64,000 nucleotides of DNA from Megaustenia siamemsis (Eukaryota; Mollusca; Gastropoda; Stylommatophora; Ariophantidae): the NCBI GenBank assembly GCA_032433765.1, contig JAVIAB010000159.1:53892972-53956971 (forward strand), given 5' to 3'. The translations under genes and the position numbers were made by a program. Below are positions 10,195 through 20,940 of this stretch, in pieces (within the stretch, counting starts at the first letter, position 1; each line of letters starts with the position of its first letter). The notes under the pieces are model-generated. The model was not told where the DNA came from, ran no database searches, and was given only the letters and a program-made list of their open reading frames with translations.

Positions 10195-10735
10195 AGCTTT
10201 ACTGCATCTTCGCATTTTTATGCATTCATTTGCATTTCTTTGCCTTAACCCCCTATTATACGTAGAGTAGTTAATTGATGAGTATGGGATCTGTTCTTCT
10301 AAAACCTGCTTGTTCATCTCTCAAATGTTTCTCTATGGTCTATTTTAGTCTCTCCAGAATGATTCTGCTTAATATTTTCCCTGGCACTGATAGTAGTCTC
10401 ATATAATTTGTGTACTCCTGTAAAGTTCATTTCTTTGGTAGTTTGATTATATAACCTTTTTCCCAGTCTTTAGGTATTTCTTCCCTCTCCCAAATTATAT
10501 CCAATAGATCATGTAACATCTTGGTAGAGGTGTTAATATCTGCTTTGATCGCTTCCGATGGAATTTCATCTGGTCCGGTGGCTCTATCATTTTAAAATAG
10601 TTTGATGGCTTTCATTATTTCCTCTTTGGTTGGTTTCCCACAGTTAACGTGTAACTCTGCTTCTGCTGCCTTTATATCTGGAGGATTAAGTGAATCGGAT
10701 CTGTTTAAAAGTTCTTCAAAATGCTCTTTCTACTA
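10195..10735 (-). mobile_element. RTE-like retrotransposon fragment (family RTE-B), left of mariner
   Basis: Minus-strand translation gives DEQAGFR near 10290-10310, KLPKK and a DWEKGYIIK stretch near 10440-10480, ATGPDEIPSEAIKADI near 10520-10590, and GKPTKEEIMKAIK near 10600-10640. These are successive segments of the N-terminal reverse-transcriptase region. It matches 48900-49300 and is interrupted by the mariner at 10736. Confidence 0.7.
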
Positions 10736-10736
10736 A

Positions 10737-12068
10737 AGGGAGGTCAAAGAGTAATGCACACCCATTTTTTTCTCGGCTAATAATTAAGGTAGGAATATGA
10801 CATTTTGCACACTTGGAATATGACATGTTCCAATTATGTGCACCAAATTGCACAGCATTCGGATAAATATTACGCAATCTATGAACCGTTAAAATGGAGC
10901 TTGTCAACAATGTTCGTTACAAACAGCGAATTGTCATAGAATTTATGGTTGCGGAAAAATAAACTGTGGCAAACATTCATAAACGACTGTGTGCAGTGTA
11001 CAAATGTTCTGCAGTCGATAGGAGCACAGTTAGTTGCTGTGTTCAGAGAATTAAAGCTGCAGAAAGTGTACGAGTGGAGCTGCATGATTTACCGCGTTCT
11101 GGACGTGTTGCCTCGGCTACCAGCACAGACATGTTAAACCGGGCTGATGCCATTATTCGTAAGGATAGGCGTATCACTAGTCAGCAATTGGCATTGCAGC
11201 TTACAGTCAGCAAGGGAAGTGCAATCGCAATTTTTAAAACTCTCGGATATTCAAAGATTTGCGCTCGATGGGTTCCTCGGTGCCTAACAAATGATCACAG
11301 AGTTCAAAGGAAAACATTATGTTCTGAATTGTTGGAGCGTTTCGGTGTTGAAGGAGAAATGTTTTTGTCAAAAATTGTTACCGGTGACGAAACGTGGGCA
11401 CATTATTATGAGCCTGAAACAAAAATGCAGTCAATGGAGTGGCATCATCCGCAGTCACCAAAAAGAAAAAAATTCAAAACATCTCCATCAGCCGGAAAGG
11501 TGATGATCACTGTCTTCTGGGACATTGATGGTGTGATTCTTGTTGATGTAATGACAAGAGGTGAGACAATCAACTCGACAGCTTACATCAATACACTGAC
11601 AAAACCCAAAAATCGGTTCCACAGAGTTCGGCCTAATAAGCCATCTGCAGATTTGTTGCTTCAACATGACAATGCACGCCCTCACACAAGTCTGGTAACA
11701 CGGGAAGCAATCAACAAATTTGGTTGGACTGTACTGCCCCATCCTCCTTACAGCCCTGATCTGGCTCCCTCAGATTTCCATCTGTTTCGACCACTCAAAA
11801 AATTCCTGCGTGGGACACACTTTGACAATGATGAGGATGTGATCCGTGCAGTTAAAAAATGGCTACGCGAGCAGGACAAAACTTGGTACAAACGAGGCAT
11901 TCATGACCTAGTTTCGCGTTGGCGTAAGGCAATACGCTTGGACTGAGATTATGTTGAAAAATAGGTAGTGTAAAGGGGATGTTCAGCTACAATCTGTGAA
12001 AATTTCACACATTTTGCCCGAATAGTTTCCGAGAAAAAAATTGGTGTGCATTACTTTTTGACCTCCCT
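10737..12068 (+). mobile_element. mariner transposon with both terminal inverted repeats
   Basis: Inverted repeats of about 39 bases lie at 10738-10776 and 12029-12067, differing at very few positions (outermost shared run gggaggtcaaa). Total length of about 1.33 kb is normal for mariner. A TA lies at 12068-12069; the matching left TA appears mutated or displaced (TA at 10734-10735). It splits an RTE-B fragment that continues at 12069. Confidence 0.9.
10894..11946 (+). pseudogene. mariner transposase, one premature stop
   Basis: Cut-and-paste transposase of the mariner family. From the ATG at 10894 to the TGA at 11944-11946 there are 350 codons, the usual mariner length. An in-frame TAA at 10960-10962 (codon 23) is the only break, so an uninterrupted frame runs from codon 24 onward. 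The catalytic D,D34D triad is complete: D165 in TGDETWAHYYEP, D259 in LLQHDNARPHTS and D294 in SPDLAPSDFHLF, with 34 residues between the last two. The WVPRCLT stretch replaces the usual WVPHEL interdomain motif. Translation from a later start would lack the beginning of the N-terminal DNA-binding domain. Confidence 0.9.
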
Positions 12069-12500
12069 AAGCTAGCTGCTTGCTCTGTCTCATTAGCTAG
12101 TTAATCTATATATTTCCTCTTATCCCTTTTAATGCATCTTCTCACTTTTTTGTTCACCTCTGTGTAAGCTTCCTGTGTCTTGGCTTTATTACTTCTCGTT
12201 TTGATATTATTTATGTCTGCTTTCTTGTTCTTTCTTTCTTTAATTTTATCCACGGTCTCTGCTGTCATCCATGCCTTATTCTGGCATTCTCCTTTCCCCA
12301 GCGTTTTCTCTTGGCATGTTTCTTTGCATATATCCTTTACATCTTTCCAATGATCTTCTACATTTATTGTATTTTCTAGCTGTTGGAGGAGTTGGTATTT
12401 ATTTGATATTGCGACTGCTTTTTTATCTTTAATTCCTTGTTCTTTAAGAAACCCTACTTTGAAATACTTTCTGCCCGTATTCGATATAGTATATCTTTTT
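12069..12500 (-). mobile_element. RTE-B retrotransposon fragment, right of mariner
   Basis: Continues 10195-10735. Minus-strand translation gives the lysine/arginine-rich linker (EAYTEVNKKVRRCIKRDK) near 12120-12180, the same as in 49545-49600. It fades into AT-rich DNA after about 12500. Confidence 0.6.
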
Positions 12501-12850
12501 AGTTTAAATGATTAGTTTTATCAAAGCGGGTTTCTAAATTCCTATATGTAAAGATAGTTTCTCGCTGATGATAGTTCCCAGGTAGCTATTGCACGACATC
12601 AAACACATTAAATTCTACACACGTTGATATATAATACATTTCTGTAATATTTGTTTTCTAACGTTGTGATATGATAATGTGAAGTCTATTTTAATTTTTT
12701 TTTTATATTTCGAGAAAGTGACATCAAATTTTTTATATAATTACATGTTTAATGTTTAAGTGTAAACAATAGAAACGTTAAAATTTTGTGTACACATGAA
12801 TACATTTTACATTTTCTTTTTTTTAAACATCTTTGACATGCGAATGACTT
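12500..12850. other. AT-rich spacer, no gene seen
   Basis: Very AT-rich with poly-T tracts; no frame or element recognised. Confidence 0.5.
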
Positions 12851-15400
12851 ACTCTCAAGAAGTGTGCGATACCTCTTTACTTACAGTGAAGTAGTGCAAT
12901 TGTTCTTTCTTCTTACAGTCAAGAAGTGTTAGCTGTCTCTCTTCTTACTGTCAAGTTGTGTAAGCACACTCTCTATTTACGGTCAAGATGTGTTCGCTCT
13001 CTCTTTCTTCTTACAGTCAATTAGTATAAGCGCTCTCTGTTTATACAGTCAAGAAGTGTTAGTTGTCTATCTTCTTAGAGTCAAGTAGTGTTTGCCATCT
13101 CTTTTGTTACAGTCAAGAAGTGTTAGTTGTCTATCTTCTTATAGTCAGGTAGTGTAAGCCGTCTCTCTATTTACAGTGAAGAAGTGTTAGCTGTTTCTCT
13201 TCTTACAGTGAAGAAGTGTTAGCTGTTTCTCTTCTTACAGTGAAGAAGTGTTAGCTGTTTCTTTTCTTACAGTGAAGAAGTGTTAGCTTTTTCTCTTCTT
13301 ACATACAAAAAGTTTTAGCTGTTTCTTTTCTTACAGCCAAGATGTGTTAGCTGTTTCTCTTCTTACAGTCAATTAGTGTAAGCGCTCTCTTTTTATACAG
13401 TCAAGAAGTGTTAGTTGTCTATCTTCTTATAGCCAAGAAGTGTTAGTCGTCTCTCTTCTTACAGTCAAGAAGTGTTAGTTGTCTATCTTCTTATAGCCAA
13501 GAAGTGTTAGTCGTCTCTATTCTTACAGTCAAGAAGTGTTAGCCGCCTCTCTTCTTACAGTTAAGAAGTGTTAGCCGTCTCTCTTCTTACAGTGGAGAAG
13601 TGTTAGCTGTTTCTCTTCTTACAGTCAATTAGTGTAATCGCTCTCTTTTTATACAGTCAAGAAGTGTGAGTTCTTAGTCTATCTTCTTACAGTCAAGTAG
13701 TGTTAGTTGTCTATCTTCTTATAGTCAAGAAGTGTTAGTTGTCTTTTCTCTCACAGTCAAGAAGTGTTAGTTTTCTATCTTATTATAGTCAAGTAGTGTT
13801 AGCAGTCGCTCTTCTTACAGTGAAGAAGTGTTAGTTGTTTCTAATCTTACAGTCAAGAAGTGTTAGCTGTTTCTCTTCTTACAGTGAGGTAGTATTTGCT
13901 GCTTCTCTTCTTACAGTCAAGAAGTATTAGCTGTTTCTCTTCTTACAGTCAAGAAGTGTTACATGTTTCTCTTCTTACAGTGAAGAAGTGTTAGTTGTTT
14001 CTCTTCTTACAGTCAAGGAGTGTTAGCCGTCTCTCATCTTACAGTGAAGAAGTGTTACATGTTTCTCTTCTTACAGTCAAGAAGTGTTAGCTGTTTCTTT
14101 TGTTACAGTCAAGAAGTATTAGCTGTTTCTCTTTTTACAGTCAAGAAGTATTAGCTGTTTCTCTTCTTACAGTCAAGAAGTGTTAGCCGTCTCTCATCTT
14201 ACAGTGAAGAAGTAGTAGCTGTTTCTCTTCTTACAGTCAAGAAGTGTTAGCCGTCTCTCATCTTACAGTGAAGAAGTGGTAGCTGTTTCCCTTCTTACAG
14301 CCAAGAAGTGTTAGCTGTTTCTCTTGTTACAGTCAAGAAGTATTAGGTGTTTCTCTTGTTACAGTCAAGAAGTATTAACTGTTTCTCTTCTTACAGTCAA
14401 GAAGTGTTAGCTGTTTCTCTTCTTACAGCCAAGAAGTGTTAGCTGTTTCTCTTGTTACAGTCAAGAAGTATTAGCTGTTTCTCTTCTTACAGTCAAGAAG
14501 TGTTAGCTGTTTCTCTTCTTACAGTCAAGAAGTGTTACATGTTTCTATTCTTACAGTCAAGAAGTGTTAGCTGTTTCTCTTCTTACAGTCAAGGAGTGTT
14601 AGCCGTCTCTCATCGTACAGTGAAGAAGTGGTAGTTGTTTCTCTTCTTACAGTCAAGAAGTGTTAGCTGTTTCTTTTGTTACAGTCAAGAAGTATTAGCT
14701 GTTTCTCTTTTTACAGTCAAGAAGTATTAGCTGATTCTCTTCTTACAGTCAAGAAGTGTTAGACGTCTCTCATCTTACAGTGAAGAAGTGTTAGCTGTCT
14801 CTCTTCTTACAGTCAAGAAGCATTAGCTGTTTCTTTTTTTCCAGTCAAGAAGTATTAGCTGTTTCTCTTCTTACAGTCAAGAAGTGTTAGCCGTCTCTCT
14901 TCTTACAGTCCAAAAGTGTTAGCCGTCTCTCTTCTTACAGTGAAGAAGTGTTAGATGTTTCTCTTCTTACAGTCAAAAATTGTTAGCCGTCTATCTTTGT
15001 ACAGTCAAGTAGTGTATGTTGTCTATCTTCTTGCAGATAAGTAGTGTACAATGTAAGCTTTCTAACCGTCACTTTTATTGTAGTCAAGTAGTGTAAGCTG
15101 TCACTTGTATTACATACGAGAAGAGTGAGCTGTCCTCCTCTTAGAGTCATGCAATGTACGCTGTCTATCTTCATATATGAAGTAGTGTAAGCTGCCATTA
15201 TTCTTACAATCAAATAGTATAAGTGGCCCTTCTTCTTACAGGCAGGTAGTGCACATTGTCCGTCCTCTAATAGTCAAATAGTTTACACTGACACTTTTCT
15301 TACGGTCAAGTAGTGTATGCTATCTCTCTTTTAAAGGTCAAGAAATGTACGTTGTCTATCCTCTTACAGTCAAGTTTCTGTCTTCTGACAGTCAAGTAGT
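12850..15400. repeat. 32-bp minisatellite array
   Basis: About 80 imperfect copies of a 32-base unit with the core cttcttacagtcaagaagtg followed by ttagctgtttct. Copies are most uniform between 13900 and 14900 and diverge toward both ends. Each plus-strand unit holds a pyrimidine tract followed by YAG, which looks like a splice acceptor. The array ends directly at the terminal repeat of the Penelope-like element at 15421. Confidence 0.95.
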
Positions 15401-15420
15401 GTACGCTGTCTCCCTTCTTG

Positions 15421-15730
15421 CAAAGAAGTAAAGGTATCAAGATGCACGAAAAAGCGTAGAGATGAGAAGCTGCTGTAAAGCTGATGAATAGCAATTCTTA
15501 AAAAAAAGAAGGACAAAAGTGGTATGGTGACAGCTTCACGTGGTAATGGACAAAATAAAAGTCGACATTTCGGCAAAGAAGGCCTTCAGCTAGAACAACA
15601 AACACACAAAATATATTTAAGGATATGTAAACAAATATAATTACATGGCGTTAATATGCTAGATACTAAAGTAAGAAAATAAAAAAAAGGGATCCCTTCC
15701 CTGTTTTCCAGACCGTGGTCAGCCACCGAA
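15421..15730 (-). repeat. Penelope-like element terminal repeat, 3' side
   Basis: Direct-repeat partner of 19619-19960: both begin 'gaagtaaagg-atcaagatgc' and share 'aagctgctgtaaagctgatg', 'agtggtatggtgaca', 'cacgtggtaatgg', the 'ggccttcag' hairpin region and a 'tacatggcg' block. Direct terminal repeats of this kind are typical of Penelope-like elements. Confidence 0.75.
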
Positions 15731-16073
15731 TGGACTAAAGTGAGAAGGCGGGATGACCAACTATAAATCTCACTGACCAGGGAGTCAAGCAAGAAGACGG
15801 AACGGAAGGGTTATAAAAATATGGCGAGGTGGGTACAAGATATGTGTAATCTGTGCAAATATACCTCTATGTGTGCACCCCGAATCGATGCGTAAAAAGA
15901 AACATGTGTATATAACCATAACTGCGTACAAGCATAAATCCGCATATAGATTGCCACAGAGCCCATAAAAGAAAACCCAAAGGTGCCCAAATGTGCCAAT
16001 ACATATGCAGATAAATATATCAACATGTATAAGTTCGGTAGCGCATGGGGGTAAGAAATGTGTTGTGGGTGTC

Positions 16074-16400
16074 CTATGTGTATGAGAGTGATATGTTTAT
16101 ACCTTGGGGTGACAGCGAACCTAACTGGTCAATAAGGCGACTCTCAAGGGCGAACCCGCTGCGATTGCTGGAGTGACAAGAGACAATGCCAGTGACTTGC
16201 ATGTCGGGTTTACCACTATGACCAGGGGAATTGAAATGGGCAGACACGGGGCTGCCAGTCTTTTGCTCAACATCACGAAGATGCTTATAAAATCTGACTC
16301 CAACGTCGTCCACTTTCGCCAACATACGTCATCTGGCAATGCTTACATATTATGGTGTAGATGATATTCCGTGACACACAAGTAAACCCCTCCTTGATGT
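16074..16400 (-). pseudogene. GIY-YIG endonuclease domain of Penelope-like element
   Basis: The endonuclease makes the target nick for reverse transcription. One frame (about 16400-16290) reads IYTIICKHCQMTYVGESGR, holding the GIY-YIG-type core with its Cys pair. The next frame (16074-16325) continues with the KTGSPVSAHFNSPGHS segment and the catalytic-helix region. A frameshift near 16290 separates the two halves. Confidence 0.75.
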
Positions 16401-16808
16401 CGAATCGCTTATTAGGGAACAAGACCGAATCAGTGCAAAGCGGATATCACAAGTTCTGCAAACACGACGTCCACAACGAACAGTGCCAAGGTGTTTGTGG
16501 TTAGAGAGGGGGAGGCGACTCGTGACAAGAATGTCTCTCAGACTCCTGTCGCGTTTGAAGGCTACCATAGGAGGATCACTGAAAAGTAGGCGGGTAGTAG
16601 GATCTGAGTGGAGAATGGAGCGATATCGGTTAAGGAGCCTCACCGCAGCCAAGTTGTGGGGGTGGTAGGTGAGGGTGAATATCTTCCTATCAGAGGAACG
16701 GCTGGTGGATGGGGTGAGTTCCACAGAACGGGAAGTATCGAGAGCTCGCTTAAAGGCAGATTGGAGAAATGAATCAGGATAGAGACGACGCCTAAAGAAA
16801 TTTAACAT
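16350..16808 (-). pseudogene. Penelope-like element linker between RT and endonuclease
   Basis: A 152-codon frame containing the Cys-rich segment CGRRVCRTCD followed by a FALIRSC stretch. This is the usual connector before the GIY-YIG domain. The same segment occurs on the plus strand at 20004-20222. Confidence 0.65.
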
Positions 16809-17030
16809 CAGGTGGGCCTGTTGGAGAAAATCTTGATCATTCTGGCAGATACGACGAAGTCAAATATGGAATGGAATCTCTGTAGTGGGATGGATGAGAC
16901 GATGTGTAGAGAAGATAACAGTAGACGTCCGTGGGTTTATAGAAGATGGAAGTGTGGAGGCTGGAGGTACCAAGGGAGACGACCAGATCAAGAAAAGTAA
17001 CGACGAGGTAGAGATATGAGATGTAATTTG

Positions 17031-17189
17031 GATGGATTTATGAAAGTTGCCAATGTAGTCGATGAACCTGGAGATGTCATCTTGATGGATTTATGAAAGT
17101 TGCCAATGTAGTCGATGAACCTGGAGATGTTATCTTGATGGATTTATGAAAGTTGCCAATGTAGTCGATGAACCTGGGGATGTCATCTT
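17031..17189. repeat. 53-bp triplication inside the Penelope-like RT
   Basis: Three copies start at 17031, 17084 and 17137, nearly identical. Because 53 is not a multiple of three the expansion shifts the frame, which ends the reverse-transcriptase frame at 17077. Confidence 0.95.
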
Positions 17190-17655
17190 CCGGCAAGTCA
17201 GTCAGTCCAAAACCGTCATCGATGTACCGGAGGTATTTAGGGCGAAGGGGGCCAGGGTTCGAGTCCAGTATTTGATGTTCAAGGTAACCTCTGAACAGGC
17301 AAACATAACTAGGGCTCATATTGGTTCCCATAGCTACACCACTCACCTGGTCATAGAACTGACCATTGAATTCGAAAGTATTAAGGTTGAGAACGAGTTC
17401 AGTGAGACGGATGAGAGTAGAAGTATCCACATATGGATGTTGTCTTTGGTCAAGAAAGAATTGAAGAGCTATTAGGCCATCGGCATGAGGGATAGAGGTA
17501 TACAGAGAGCATACGTCGGGGACGAAAGGTCGGTACGAGGGTTCAGGGGTAAGGGAAAGAGAAGAGAAGATAATGAGGGCATGATTCGTGTCCTTGACAT
17601 AGGTGGGAAGGGATGTAACTATGGGTTGGAAAATGCTGTCGAGATAGTCGGACAT
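17077..17655 (-). pseudogene. Penelope-like reverse transcriptase core
   Basis: A 192-codon segment with the polymerase motifs in order: DVCSLYTSIPH (motif A aspartate), GVAMGTNMSPS (motif B) and LRYIDDGF (motif C, YIDD). The reading frame is ended by the 53-bp triplication. The upstream part containing KIRKPNTHGRPI lies in another frame at 17659-17760. Confidence 0.85.
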
Positions 17656-17658
17656 ATG

Positions 17659-19438
17659 TTATGTAGGACAACTACATGCTGAAAAAATGGGACGACCATG
17701 AGTATTGGGCTTACGGATTTTAGGAAACATGTAGAAGTAAGGTTTGCCTAGAGCACTGTCTGGGATGATAAGACGGGACGCGCTAGGACAAAATAATTTA
17801 TCGTCGATAAACTGTTTGATGGTACGAGCGAACCTTCTCATTGTTGATAGTAGTGGAATCATTGTGGCAAGGTTTATAGAACGTGGTGTCAAATAATTGT
17901 TTGATGGTTGAGCGAACCTTCTCATTGTGGCTAGTAGTGGAATCATTGTGGCAAGGTTTATAGAAGGTAGTGTCAGATAATTGTTTGATGGTTGAGCGAA
18001 CCTTCTCATTGTTGCTAGTAGTAGAATCACTGTGGCAAGGTTTAATGAAGGTGGTGTCAGATACTTGTTTGATAGTTGAGCGACCTTCTCATTGTTGCTA
18101 GTAGTGGAATCACTGTGCAAGGTTTATAGAACGTGGTGTCAGATTATTGTTTGATGGTTGAGCGAACCTTCTCATTGTTGCTAGAAGTGAAATCACTAGG
18201 GCAAGGTTTATAGAAGGTGGTGTCAGATAATTGTTTGATGGTTGAGCGAACCTTCTCATTGTTGCTAGTAGTGGAATCACTAGGGCAAGGTTTATAGAAG
18301 GTGGTGTCAGATAATTGTTTGATGGTTGTGCGAACCTTCTCATTGTTGCTAGTAGTAGAATCACTGTGGCAAGGTTTAATGAAGGTGGTGTCAGATAATT
18401 GTTTGATGGTTGAGCGAACCTTCTCATTGTTGCTAGTAGTGAAATCACTAGGGCAAGGTTTATAGAAGGTGGTGTCAGATAATTGTTTGGCACCTTCTTG
18501 GATGTATAGGTCCTTACGCCAGACCACCACAGCCCCTCCCTTATCTGCTGGTTTAATGACTATATCCTCACGACTTCGGAGGTTGGAGAGGGCTCGAAAT
18601 TCAGCGGGAGTTAGGTTGGAACGCGGTACCCGAGGAATGGGTAGTTGCTCGATCTCCCGAAGAGAAACATGTGTGTATAAGTCGTGAGCCCTTAAGGCAC
18701 CGGAAGACGGTGTCCAATCCGATTTACGGAAGTGAAAGCGAGAACATTCATCCACATCAGAGGAGGGTGAGGTGTCCGATTTCCCGTAGTGATAGTGTTT
18801 TAAACGCATGCGTCTGTGGAGATCATGGACATCCGTTAGGAGACTATGACGATCACTTGTTGTGCGAAAATGACAAATTGTAACCTTCAGATAGAACTGC
18901 GCGTTCGTTATCCGATAATATGAGGTCCGTTGGAGTGCAGATGACTCGGGAATGGTGGTCAAGAGGGGGTTCAGAGGGTGGCTTAGGACGGAGGTCGGAT
19001 ATTTTCTTTTTTGTGCTGAGAGGGCATGAAGGTATAAAGTTCCCTGTTCAAGTTTTGGATAATTTCTCAAATTGGGTGGTCGAAACTGATCGCTGAAGAA
19101 GGAAGTTGGAATAATAAAACTCTGCTACTGTCACTGAAGCTGTTACGAAGTCTAGAGTGGTTGGCTAGAAGGGGCCCTGATCTGTTGGAAGACAAAAGGC
19201 TTGAATTTCGTGAGAAAACAAGTGGGATAATTTTAAGTCGTAGGCAGTTGTGGAAGAAATTAACGTGACAGGTGAATCTAGTCAATTTATAGGTAGTAAA
19301 GTCGAGGTCTTTAGAGTGGACATCGATGTCTTGTGGTAGATGTTGGAGGGCAGATAAAGTGGACCAGCGGAGATAGTTACATAACTTTTTGAGGGAAGGC
19401 ATGTTAACTGAAAAGAATGTTAGAATAGGAAAAGACAA
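17659..19438 (-). pseudogene. Penelope-like N-terminal region with repeat expansion
   Basis: Three successive frames (19067-19438, 18144-19070, 17659-18120) cover the N-terminal part. The middle one contains the family-typical segment IVIKPADKGGAVVVW near 18530-18575, followed by KQLSDTTFYKPCPSD. That last segment and its flank are repeated about eight times by an in-frame 84-bp tandem expansion. Frameshifts near 18115 and 19068 break continuity. Confidence 0.75.
17820..18487. repeat. 84-bp tandem repeat within Penelope-like ORF
   Basis: About eight units of 84 bases (28 codons), each encoding a QLSDTTFYKPCPSD-type segment followed by TTSNNEKVRSTIK. The unit length preserves the frame. A single copy is expected in the family, so this is a private expansion. 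Confidence 0.93.
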
Positions 19439-19618
19439 GATTCTCGGTGGTAATATGTGTGATTGTGGAAATAACTATCGTGTAATAATAGTAATTATAA
19501 TAATATTAGTACTGGTAGTATACAAACAATGTGGACGATAATGTCTACAAATTGAAGTACTGGTGTAAACACGTAGGACGATATACAAACATAAGGTATC
19601 AGCGGTATGGTACTTATA

Positions 19619-19799
19619 AAGAAGTAAAGGCATCAAGATGCGTAGAGATGCGAAGCTGCTGTAAAGCTGATGATAATAGCAGTACTAAATAAAAAAGAAG
19701 AAGAAAAAAGTGGTATGGTGACATCTCTACGTGGTAATGGTAAAAACAAAATTCTACGTTTCGGCCAAGTAGGCCTTCAGATGGAACAACAAACAACAA

Positions 19800-19856
<57 letters not shown>

Positions 19857-19960
19857 GATAGTTAAACAAATCTAACTACATGGCGACAATATGCTAGATA
19901 ATAAAGAAAGTAAATAAAAAAGGGGTCACTTCCGTGTGTTACCAGAGCGTGGTCAGCTAC
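19619..19960 (-). repeat. Penelope-like element terminal repeat, 5' side
   Basis: Direct repeat of 15421-15730, interrupted by a (TA)n run at 19803-19854. It carries, on the minus strand, the hairpin ggcctacttggcc flanked by CTGAA and GAAACG, and inverted ACGT half-sites that could form a third short stem. Confidence 0.75.
19803..19854. repeat. (TA)n microsatellite
   Basis: About 26 TA units within the terminal repeat. Confidence 0.95.
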
Positions 19961-19974
19961 CGCCACAGAAAACA

Positions 19975-20940
19975 CTACCCGCCTACTTTTCAGTGATCCT
20001 CCTTTGACAGACTTGAAACGCGACAGGAATCTGAGAGAGATTTTTGTCATGAGCCGCCTCCCCGCTCAAACCACAAACACCTTGGCACTGTTCCTTGTGG
20101 ACGTCGAATTTACAGAAGTTGTGACTTTGTGCTTTGCATTGATTCGGTCTTGTTCCCTAATAAGCGATTCGACATCAAGGAGGGGTTTACTTGTGTGTCA
20201 CGGAATATCATCTACACCATAATATGTAAGCATTGCCAGATGACGCATGTGGGCGAAAGTGGACGACGTTGGAGTCAGTTTTTGTGAGCTTCTTCGTGAT
20301 GTTGAGCAAAAGACTGGCAGCCCCGTGTCTGCCCAATTCAATTCCCCTGGTAATAGTGGTAAACCCGACATGAAAGTCACTGACATTGTCTCTTGTCACT
20401 CCAGCAATCTCAACCGGTTCGTCCTTGAGAGTCGCCTTATTGCCCAGTAGGGTTCGCTCCCCCCCCCCCAAGATATGAAAATATCCCTCTCATACACATA
20501 GGACACTCACTACACATTTCTTACCCCAATGCACTACCGAACTTATACATGTTGATACATTTGTCTGCATTAGTATTGGCACATTTGGGCACCTTTGGTT
20601 TTTCTTTTGTGGGCTCTGTGGTAATAGATTTATGCTTGTACGCATGTATGGTTATATACACATGTTTCTTTTAACACATAGGTTCTGGGTATACACACAT
20701 AGTTAGATTTGTTAACAGTTTACACATATCTTTTATCCATCTCCTCATATTTTTATAACATTCCGTTCTGTCTTCTCGCTTGACTGCCTGGTCAGTGAGA
20801 TTTATAGTTGGTCATTGCGCCTTCTCATTTTAGAACATTCGGACGCTGACCACGGTCTGGAACACAGGGAAGTGACCTTTTTTTTATTTCCTTACTTTAG
20901 TATCTAGCATAATGTCGCCATGTAATTAAATAGCCGTGTT
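19975..20940 (+). mobile_element. Second Penelope-like fragment, opposite orientation
   Basis: Plus-strand copy of the connector (20004-20222), of the endonuclease tail with KTGSPVSAQFNSPG (20247-20450) and of the 3' untranslated part (to about 20935). It is the inverted counterpart of 15640-16600. It is 5'-truncated and frame-broken, and it abuts the terminal repeat of the minus-strand element head to head. Confidence 0.8.

Larger units (their letters stand above)
15730..19618 (-). mobile_element. Penelope-like retroelement body (decayed)
   Basis: Between two direct terminal repeats lies a minus-strand coding region in the order N-terminal domain, reverse transcriptase, linker and GIY-YIG endonuclease, which defines the Penelope-like class. 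15730-16070 is the 3' untranslated part and recurs inverted at 20480-20880. Frame breaks at several points and two internal tandem expansions (17031-17189 and 17820-18487) show it is dead. Confidence 0.85.

Noticed and set aside
12850..15400. CRISPR-like appearance of regular short repeats
   Set aside because: The units are directly tandem with no unique spacers, the genome is eukaryotic and there are no cas genes.
18110..18493. 127-codon minus-strand frame overlapping the Penelope N-terminal frame
   Set aside because: Alternative frame of the 84-bp repeat; the frame with the KPADKGGAVVVW segment is the real one.
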